This document shows, in pieces, positions 13,615 through 18,478 of a stretch of 18,478 bases of DNA (positions are counted from its first letter, which is position 1; every line of letters begins with the position of its first letter). The notes beneath the pieces were generated by a model. It searched no databases. It saw nothing but the letters and a program-made list of their open reading frames with translations, and had not been told where the DNA came from. Position numbers and translations under genes: made by a program. Location of the stretch: the NCBI GenBank assembly GCA_031263945.1, contig JAISEW010000033.1, positions 1-18,478 on the forward strand. The letters run 5' to 3'. The DNA comes from Gracilibacteraceae bacterium (lineage in GTDB: Bacteria; Bacillota; Desulfitobacteriia; Desulfitobacteriales; Syntrophobotulaceae).

Positions 13615-13643
13615 ATTATATAACATCAGGCGAAGAATGTCCA
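13615..13643 (-). promoter_or_regulatory. Predicted sigma-A promoter for the CorC-like gene
   Basis: On the - strand, TGGACA (13643-13638, one mismatch to TTGACA), an ideal 17-base spacer and a perfect TATAAT (13620-13615) are present. Transcription would start near 13608, giving a leader of about 126 bases before ATG 13482. That is long enough to hold the hairpin and U-tract described separately. Confidence 0.75.
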
Positions 13644-13669
13644 CATTTTATTTTACCTGCGATCCCTGT

Positions 13670-13684
13670 TTCCAAAATTTGGAA
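13670..13684. other. Palindrome TTCCAAAATTTGGAA between mcp and the corC-like promoter
   Basis: Two 7-base arms, TTCCAAA and TTTGGAA, flank a single central base. The palindrome lies 9 bases after the mcp stop codon and 26 bases upstream of the -35 of the next promoter. As RNA it could only form a 6-bp AU-rich hairpin without a U-tract, so it fits a protein-binding site at least as well as a terminator. Confidence 0.3.
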
Positions 13685-13693
13685 TCCAAAATC

Positions 13694-15601
13694 TCAGGCC
13701 TTCAATTTATATTTATTCACCAGGTCGGATAAAATTTCCGCCTGCGCTGACATTTCCTCGGAAAAAGCGGCGCTCTCCTCTGCCGTGGCCGCTATGGCCT
13801 GCACGGCTGAGACCAGTTCGCTCAGTTTGACGTTCAGTTCTGATACGGCTGTTTCCTGATGCTCGCTGAGTTCGGTGATCTTGCCGATGGAGACCCCGTT
13901 CGCCGCGACGATAGCCGCTACGGCTTCCATGTTTTCGCTGGTCTCGTGGGTCAGGCGCTGGCCTGCGGAAACCTTGTTCATGCTGTCTTTGATCAGATCG
14001 GATGTTTCTTTGGCGGCCTGAGCGCTCTTTGCCGCCAGATTCCGCACTTCCTCCGCGACCACGGAAAAACCCTTGCCGTGCTGGCCGGCTCTGGCCGCTT
14101 CCACCGCGGCGTTCAAAGCGAGAATATTCGTCTGGAACGCTATGTCGTCGATCACCTTGATAACTTTTGTAATATCCTGGGAGCTGTCCTTGATCGTTTG
14201 CATGGAGGCCACTAAAGAGTTCATGGAGTTTTGGCAGACATCCATTAAGCTTTCCGCTTTTTCGATGTCCGCATTAGTCCGGTTCGCCAGTTCGACGTTT
14301 TGCTCCGATTCCGACTGTATTTCTCCCAGCAGGCTGTGAAAACTCTCGATCGTAGCCGCCTGTTCGCTGGAGTTTTCTGCCAGGCTCTGGGCGCCGGTGG
14401 CGGCCTGCCCCGAAATGGCGAACACTTCGGCCGTGGCTTTTTTGACTTTCGTCAGCATCTCGTTGTTATTGTCTATCATTTTGACCAGACTGTTGCCGAC
14501 GGAATCAAGCTCGGAACTGGGCGTGTAGGTGACGGCCATATTGCCGCCGGCAATCTGCTCGATCACCCCGGACTGATTTTTCATGAATTGCGCCAGCAGT
14601 TTGACGCTGTGCTGCAGATCGCCGATCTCATCACTCCGGTTTTTTTCCACCGTGATATTCAGGTCACCGGTCTCCAGCTGCTTGGCGCCGGCGTCCAGCG
14701 CTCTTATCGGTTTGACTAGGCGGCCGATATTTATATGGATGACCGGCGTCAGAATGATGAGGGAAACGAGGAAAAGCGCCACCCAGATCAGAACGATCCG
14801 ACTGTTGGAAGCGGGTTCGCTCAAAGCGAGAATAGCTCCGACCACAGCATTGTCCCGCCCCGTAACAGGGATATAGCGGTCGACATAACCGTTCCTCGAG
14901 ACCACCACGCTGCCGCCGGCGGATAATTCTCCCCAGATATCGGCGTCCAAATCTCCCCTTTCCTCGTCCAGCGTACTCATCAGCGCCCGCAGACCGTCAT
15001 ATATGACTATATCGCAGCCGGACACGCGCTTCAGAGCGTTCAGCGTTTCTTCCTTATCCAGGCGTTTTGATAAAAACATCACGCCGATCTGCCGGTTGTC
15101 GCGGTCATGGATGGGCACTCCCGCCGTGATGCTGAAACCGTTGTTGGCCGTGGGGTAGGCGTAGGAAACGGAGCGGCCTTCCAGCGCGTCGGCGATAGCC
15201 AGCGAACTGCTGATATTGTCGCCGTACCTGGCCGGATTCGTTATCCGGGCCAGAGCGACCCCGTCCATATCCGTGAGGGTCATCCCGTCGCACAGCGTGA
15301 AAGTAAACGCCTCCGTGAACAAATTGATTATTTCCTGGGTCGAATTTGTGTTGATGGCGGCGATGGCGGCGTCCGACATGTTGCTGGCGGCGATTTTGGC
15401 GTATCCCAGCGTTGACAGGCGCCAATCCTCTAAAGAGGAAAGGATGGTGTGTTCGTTGGCCGCCGACACAGACAGATTGTTTTCGTTAAGTATCATATTC
15501 GAGGTGGTCAGAGCCGTCGCGATGTAAATAAAAGCAATTGCCGTCACGGGAATAACTATTATGAGCATCAGTTTGAACCTTATGGATTTAATATAACTCA
15601 T
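13694..15601 (-). CDS. Methyl-accepting chemotaxis protein with periplasmic Cache-type sensor
   Basis: This is a transmembrane chemoreceptor that would control CheA kinase through CheW. The topology is classical: TM1 at about residues 10-32, an extracytoplasmic sensor of about 235 residues, TM2 at about 268-289 (IVLIWVALFLVSLIILTPVI), and a HAMP domain starting GRLVKPIRALDAGAKQL and ending EIGDLQHSV. The long cytoplasmic coiled coil carries the conserved hairpin tip FQTNILALNAAVEAARAG and GKGFSVVAEEVRNLA. The sensor has Cache-like features (TDMDGVALARI, GFSITAGVPI, IGVMFLSKRL), but its ligand is unknown. There is no C-terminal NWETF-type CheR tether. I prefer ATG 15601, 10 bases after GGGAAAGG. 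GTG 15607, two codons upstream, is also possible. A strong promoter lies just upstream. No che or fla gene is in the window, so the signalling partners must be elsewhere. Confidence 0.95.
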   Translation of the reverse strand: MSYIKSIRFKLMLIIVIPVTAIAFIYIATALTTSNMILNENNLSVSAANEHTILSSLEDWRLSTLGYAKIAASNMSDAAIAAINTNSTQEIINLFTEAFTFTLCDGMTLTDMDGVALARITNPARYGDNISSSLAIADALEGRSVSYAYPTANNGFSITAGVPIHDRDNRQIGVMFLSKRLDKEETLNALKRVSGCDIVIYDGLRALMSTLDEERGDLDADIWGELSAGGSVVVSRNGYVDRYIPVTGRDNAVVGAILALSEPASNSRIVLIWVALFLVSLIILTPVIHINIGRLVKPIRALDAGAKQLETGDLNITVEKNRSDEIGDLQHSVKLLAQFMKNQSGVIEQIAGGNMAVTYTPSSELDSVGNSLVKMIDNNNEMLTKVKKATAEVFAISGQAATGAQSLAENSSEQAATIESFHSLLGEIQSESEQNVELANRTNADIEKAESLMDVCQNSMNSLVASMQTIKDSSQDITKVIKVIDDIAFQTNILALNAAVEAARAGQHGKGFSVVAEEVRNLAAKSAQAAKETSDLIKDSMNKVSAGQRLTHETSENMEAVAAIVAANGVSIGKITELSEHQETAVSELNVKLSELVSAVQAIAATAEESAAFSEEMSAQAEILSDLVNKYKLKA

Positions 15602-15674
15602 TTTCACATGACCTTTCCCTGAAAATAATTACCGCGTAAATTCTCACGATTTTGATTTCTCACACCCATTTGGT

Positions 15675-15702
15675 ATTATACACCAGAATCCCGTATAGTC
15701 AA
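15675..15702 (-). promoter_or_regulatory. Predicted sigma-A promoter for the chemotaxis receptor gene
   Basis: On the - strand, TTGACT (15702-15697), 16 bases and a perfect TATAAT (15680-15675) form a strong vegetative-type promoter. The leader is about 67 bases. This is not the sigma-28 (TAAA-N15-GCCGATAA) type often used for chemoreceptors, so expression may not be tied to the flagellar regulon. Confidence 0.75.
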
Positions 15703-15727
15703 CAAAAACTTATGTATATGAACATTA

Positions 15728-15766
15728 AGAGAAGCGCCGGCAAATAAAGTACAGCCGGCACTCTCT
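15728..15766 (-). terminator. Stable hairpin downstream of metA, possible weak terminator
   Basis: On the - strand, AGAGAGTGCCGGC (15766-15754) pairs with GCCGGCGCTTCTCT (15741-15728) through about 13 bp, with one bulge and one G-U, around a 12-base loop. It lies 38 bases after the metA stop and upstream of the mcp promoter. What follows is TTAATGTTC, not a real U-tract, so it may act as an imperfect terminator or 3'-end stabiliser. Confidence 0.4.
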
Positions 15767-15804
15767 AAGACGTTAAGGCGAATGGCGAGAGGTGAAAGCG
15801 AGAG

Positions 15805-16731
15805 TCAGGCCGGATCCAGTCCGGACAGGTCGAAGGGCGTATCCTGATAGACGTAGTAATTCAGCCAGTTTGTCATGAGCAAATGGGCGTGACTGCGCCA
15901 GGTCACAAGCGGCGGCCGCGAGGGGTCGTCCCCGGGAAAATAGTTTTTCGGAACGGCGATCGGAACTCCGCGCTCCAGATCCCGGTCATATTCCGCTTTC
16001 AGCGTCAGCGGATCGTATTCGGGATGGCCGGTGATAAAAAGCTGGCGGCCGTCGCCGCCGGCGATAAGGCAAACTCCGGCCTCCTCGGAAAAAGCAAGGA
16101 TCTCCAGGGCCGGGCAGGCGGCCACATCCTCAAAATCAATACCCGTATGACGGGAGTGCGGCACCTGGAACAGATCGTCAAAACCGCGCAAAAAACGGTT
16201 GTTGGATTCGCGCAATATGCGATGGGCGAAAACGCCGAACATTTTTTCCGGCAATATACGCTTCTTTATGCCATAAAAATAATACAGCGCCGCCTGGGCC
16301 CCCCAACAGACGAACATCGTGGAAAACACGTTCCGGCGTGACCAGAGCATGATTTCTACCAATTCTTTCCAATAATCCACCTCTTCAAACTCCATGAGTT
16401 CCACCGGCGCGCCTGTGATTATCAGCCCGTCAAAGCGTTCTTCCCGTACGTCATAATAGGTTTTGTAAAATTGCGTCAGATGCTCGCCGGACACATTGGC
16501 GGACATATGCGTACGCGTGTGCAGCAGCGTCACGTCAACCTGCAGGGGCGAATTGCTCAAAAGACGCAAATACTGAGTTTCGGTTATTATTTTTGTCGGC
16601 ATCAGGTTAAGCAGCGCTATCCTGAGTGGGCGGATGTCCTGCCGCATCGCCCGGTCTTCCCCCATCACAAATATATTCTCCCGCTCCAGAACGCCGCGGG
16701 CGGGCAAATCGTCGGCTATTCTTATTGGCAT
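15805..16731 (-). CDS. metA: Homoserine O-acyltransferase MetA (predicted acetyl-CoA user)
   Basis: MetA acylates L-homoserine, the first committed step of methionine synthesis. The 308-residue product aligns with E. coli MetA from MPIRIADDLPARGVLERENIF onward, and includes RPLRIALLNLMPTKI, LLSNSPLQVDV, DGLIITGAPVE, the nucleophile Cys142 in FVCWGAQAALY, and the GHPEYDPLTL active-site His/Glu. Residue 111 is Glu (GAPVEL), where E. coli has Gly. In biochemically tested family members Glu111 goes with acetyl-CoA and Gly111 with succinyl-CoA, so acetyl transfer is the better prediction. The ATG at 16731 has only a weak, distant GAAGGGA upstream. A promoter lies about 45 bases before it, with tandem 8-base repeats between. 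No SAM riboswitch or T-box fits in the roughly 37-base leader. Downstream methionine genes are not in the window. Confidence 0.96.
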   Translation of the reverse strand: MPIRIADDLPARGVLERENIFVMGEDRAMRQDIRPLRIALLNLMPTKIITETQYLRLLSNSPLQVDVTLLHTRTHMSANVSGEHLTQFYKTYYDVREERFDGLIITGAPVELMEFEEVDYWKELVEIMLWSRRNVFSTMFVCWGAQAALYYFYGIKKRILPEKMFGVFAHRILRESNNRFLRGFDDLFQVPHSRHTGIDFEDVAACPALEILAFSEEAGVCLIAGGDGRQLFITGHPEYDPLTLKAEYDRDLERGVPIAVPKNYFPGDDPSRPPLVTWRSHAHLLMTNWLNYYVYQDTPFDLSGLDPA

Positions 16732-16750
16732 TGCTGACCAGTCCCTTCAA

Positions 16751-16766
16751 TAGAGTCTAAGAGTCT
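16751..16766. promoter_or_regulatory. Tandem 8-base repeats at the metA transcription start
   Basis: TAGAGTCT (16751-16758) and AAGAGTCT (16759-16766), which read AGACTCTT and AGACTCTA on the metA strand, are adjacent 8-base repeats differing at one position. They lie between the predicted metA -10 and its ATG. The 8-base tandem layout recalls the MetJ met-box (AGACGTCT), but only 5 of 8 bases agree, and MetJ is not expected in Bacillota. Another regulator or chance is possible. Confidence 0.25.
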
Positions 16767-16774
16767 CAACGGCT

Positions 16775-16803
16775 ATTTTACACGAAATGAGGGCGCAAGG
16801 CAA
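16775..16803 (-). promoter_or_regulatory. Predicted sigma-A promoter for metA
   Basis: On the - strand, TTGCCT (16803-16798), a 17-base spacer and TAAAAT (16780-16775) precede metA by about 45 bases. The -35 falls in the first copy of an exact 12-base tandem duplication, whose second copy supplies a spare TTGCCT 12 bases further upstream. Confidence 0.5.
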
Positions 16804-16816
16804 GGCGCAAGGCAAG
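16793..16816. repeat. Exact 12-base tandem duplication GCGCAAGGCAAG x2
   Basis: GCGCAAGGCAAG occurs twice without a gap (16793-16804, 16805-16816) in the short region between metA and mltG. Each copy contains a potential metA -35 element (TTGCCT on the - strand). It looks like a replication-slippage duplication. Confidence 0.8.
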
Positions 16817-16820
16817 GATC

Positions 16821-16849
16821 TTGTTTTTCCGCCTATAATATGCTATCCT
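16821..16849 (+). promoter_or_regulatory. Candidate promoter for mltG
   Basis: TTGTTT (16821-16826), 17 bases and TATCCT (16844-16849), with an extended -10 TGC just before it, lie about 28 bases upstream of the mltG start. A perfect TATAAT at 16834-16839 is an alternative -10, but it lacks a good -35. Either would give a very short leader. Confidence 0.4.
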
Positions 16850-16877
16850 TGTATGCAGAAAAAACGCGAGGTGAGAA

Positions 16878-17903
16878 ATGCGAAGAAGAAAAAGGAACAT
16901 CCTTCTGCCGGCAGCCCTGCTGCTGCTCTGTCTGCTTCTGCTGGGCGGCGGCGTATATTATTGGTGGCGGGTAAATACCGGACCGGTATCCGCCGAAGCC
17001 GCGCCGCGCCAATTTATGGTAGAGGCCGGGATGACGGCCGCCGCCGTGGGGGAAGAGCTGGAACAGGCGGGGATCATTCGCAGCGCCGAGGTTTTTCGCT
17101 GGCTTTGCCGTCAGGAACAGGTGGAAACGCGCTTGCGGACCGGCGTATATGAAGTTAATCCCGCCATGAGTCCGCGGGAAATCATTTCGATCCTCCTGGC
17201 CGGTCCGGCGCCGGACGTAGCGGTGATCAATCTGCCGGAAGGGTTTACGGTGAAACAGATAGTCGAACGTCTGGCCGCCAACGGTCTGGGGACGGAGGCG
17301 GAATTTTACGCGGCGCTGGCCGATTTTCCCGCCGCCGAATACGATTTTTTAGATGATATTCCGGCGGAGGTGGAATTCCCGCTGGAAGGATTCCTTTTTC
17401 CCGCGACATATTATTTTGACAAACAGGCCTCGCCGCAGGCGACGCTCAGGCGTTTTCTGGATCGCTTCGCCGAGGAATTGACGCCGGAAGTGCGGGCGCG
17501 TTTGGCGGAGCGCGGTATGAGCGTGCAGGAATGGGTGGTCAAGGGGTCGATCGTGGAGAGAGAAGCCGTCAAAAGCGAGGATCGGCCGGTCATCGCCGGC
17601 GTATTTGACAAGAGACTGGAAACGGGCATGATGCTGCAATCCTGCGCGACGGTGCAGTATATACTCGGAGAAGTCAAGCCGGTTTTGACTTACGCGGATA
17701 TAGCGATCGAATCCCCGTATAACACTTATCTGCATACGGGCCTGCCTCCAGGGCCGGTGTGCAATCCCGGCGGCGCGTCTTTGGAGGCGGCTCTGTATCC
17801 GGCGGAGACGGAATATCTGTTTTTTGTCGCCAAGCCGGACGGTTATCACGCGTTTGCCCGCACTTATGAGGAGCATTTGCGCAATGTGGATAATTGGCAG
17901 TAA
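16878..17903 (+). CDS. mltG: Endolytic murein transglycosylase MltG (YceG-like)
   Basis: MltG is a membrane-anchored lytic transglycosylase that cuts nascent peptidoglycan strands and so sets their length. The 341-residue product starts with a basic MRRRKRN stretch and one hydrophobic helix (about residues 8-28), consistent with an inner-membrane anchor and an extracytoplasmic catalytic domain. A LysM-like part (about 45-110) is followed by the YceG domain with PEGFTVKQIVERL, EFPLEGFLFPATY, the catalytic segment VVKGSIVEREA (the conserved Glu is E227 of IVERE), MMLQSCATVQYIL, and SPYNTYLHTGLPPGPVCNPG. The product ends shortly after HAFARTYEEH, as is usual. The SD is AGGTGAG. pyrF begins 49 bases downstream and is probably co-transcribed. 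metA is divergent, sharing a 146-base region. Confidence 0.95.
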   Translation: MRRRKRNILLPAALLLLCLLLLGGGVYYWWRVNTGPVSAEAAPRQFMVEAGMTAAAVGEELEQAGIIRSAEVFRWLCRQEQVETRLRTGVYEVNPAMSPREIISILLAGPAPDVAVINLPEGFTVKQIVERLAANGLGTEAEFYAALADFPAAEYDFLDDIPAEVEFPLEGFLFPATYYFDKQASPQATLRRFLDRFAEELTPEVRARLAERGMSVQEWVVKGSIVEREAVKSEDRPVIAGVFDKRLETGMMLQSCATVQYILGEVKPVLTYADIAIESPYNTYLHTGLPPGPVCNPGGASLEAALYPAETEYLFFVAKPDGYHAFARTYEEHLRNVDNWQ

Positions 17904-17952
17904 GGGTGTGTGATCGAACCATGGAAATCCCTTATTTTTACAGGAGCAGAGC

Positions 17953-18478
17953 ATGACGCGAAACATGTCGGAAAAGGTGATCGTCGCGCTTGATTTTGAG
18001 CGGCCGGAAGCGGCGCTCCAAACAGCCGTCCTTCTGCGCGGCAGCGGCTGCCGGCTTAAAGTGGGCCTGGAACTGTACGCGCGGGCCGGGCTTGATTTTA
18101 TCAGCCGCTTGGCGGAACAGGGGTTTGCCGTGTTTCTTGATCTGAAACTGCATGATATCCCGACCACCGTGGAAAAAACATTGCGGAAGCTCGTCGATTC
18201 GGAGGCCGCGATTTTCGACGTCCATTGTCTCGGGGGGCCGGACATGATGGCCCGCGCGGCGGCGGTATGTCATGAGGCCGGCAAAAAACTGCTCGGCGTT
18301 ACCATGCTCACCAGCATGGATAACAGGGCCATGCGGGCGGTCGGCGTCGGCGGCTCCGTGGAAGAACAAGTGCTGCGGCTGGCGGGGCTGGCGCGCCGGG
18401 CGGGGCTGGACGGCGTGATCGCTTCGCCGCGGGAGGCCGCCGCTTTAAGAGCGGAATGCGGAGAGGATTTCCTCATCG
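17953..18478 (+). CDS. pyrF: Orotidine 5'-phosphate decarboxylase, 5' portion (runs off window)
   Basis: PyrF converts OMP to UMP, the last step of de novo pyrimidine synthesis. The first 175 codons are present and the frame is still open at the window edge. The N-terminus is MTRNMSEKVIVALDFE, where VALDF is the first conserved strand. KVGLELY follows, and the catalytic Lys-Asp network motif FLDLKLHDIP is intact. DVHCLGG, LGVTMLTS and GLDGVIASPREA complete the family pattern of a TIM barrel. ATG 17953 is preceded by AGGAGC with a 5-base gap. An in-frame ATG four codons later (17965) could also start the protein. Its place directly behind mltG, not inside a pyr gene cluster, is visible here, though other pyr genes might lie beyond the window. 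Confidence 0.94.
   Translation, partial: MTRNMSEKVIVALDFERPEAALQTAVLLRGSGCRLKVGLELYARAGLDFISRLAEQGFAVFLDLKLHDIPTTVEKTLRKLVDSEAAIFDVHCLGGPDMMARAAAVCHEAGKKLLGVTMLTSMDNRAMRAVGVGGSVEEQVLRLAGLARRAGLDGVIASPREAAALRAECGEDFLI

Noticed and set aside
16732..16775. SAM riboswitch or T-box upstream of metA
   Set aside because: The predicted leader is only about 37 bases, too short for either, and shows no matching conserved core.
17921..17956. 11-codon upstream ORF (MEIPYFYRSRA) whose stop overlaps the pyrF ATG
   Set aside because: The ATGA overlap is attractive, but no SD precedes it, pyrF has its own AGGAGC, and so short an ORF is likely by chance.
1..18478. Defence system, prophage, CRISPR array or biosynthetic cluster
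   Set aside because: I found no nuclease, transposase, integrase, phage structural gene, spaced repeat array or NRPS/PKS-type gene. Nearly all coding capacity is accounted for by recognisable core families.

Overview
The window is a GC-rich bacterial chromosome segment. Gene content and order point to a Bacillota (Firmicutes) genome. The run glmU-prs-pth-mfd matches the Bacillus gcaD-prs-ctc-pth-fin-mfd neighbourhood without ctc and fin, and rplI-dnaB is the origin-proximal pair seen in many Firmicutes. High GC, compact operons and a chemoreceptor would fit the Negativicutes, but the sequence does not prove that placement.

Positions 1-9554 form one co-directional housekeeping block on the + strand: 3' end of gyrB, rplI, dnaB, a 45-codon small ORF, glmU, prs, pth and mfd. 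Most gaps are 3-15 bases and pth/mfd overlap by one base. The exception is a structured 108-base stretch before glmU. Together these genes serve DNA supercoiling, replication fork unwinding, the ribosome, UDP-GlcNAc and PRPP supply, peptidyl-tRNA recycling and transcription-coupled repair.

Positions 9556-12221 hold a lower-GC cassette that looks foreign to its surroundings: a TetR-family regulator on the - strand, then a nitroreductase and a Thermoanaerobacter-brockii-type NADP-dependent secondary alcohol dehydrogenase on the + strand. The two transcription units share one AT-rich divergent promoter with overlapping -10 boxes and an inverted repeat that could be the TetR operator. A GC-rich dispersed repeat of two stem-loop modules lies in the presumed tetR leader.

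Positions 12226-16731 are three - strand genes, each with its own apparent promoter: a CNNM/CBS/CorC-type membrane protein whose leader ends in a terminator-like hairpin plus seven Us, a Cache-type methyl-accepting chemotaxis protein, and MetA carrying the Glu111 associated with acetyl-CoA use. From 16878 the + strand resumes with mltG (septal/lateral peptidoglycan transglycosylase) and the 5' part of pyrF, which runs off the window.

No rRNA, tRNA, CRISPR array, transposase or phage gene was seen. The region is mostly core genome. The points most worth checking are the candidate attenuator before the CorC-like gene, the glmU leader, the TetR-nitroreductase-ADH cassette with its repeat, and residue changes in conserved motifs of GyrB (EGKSAGG) and DnaB (DLLESG).
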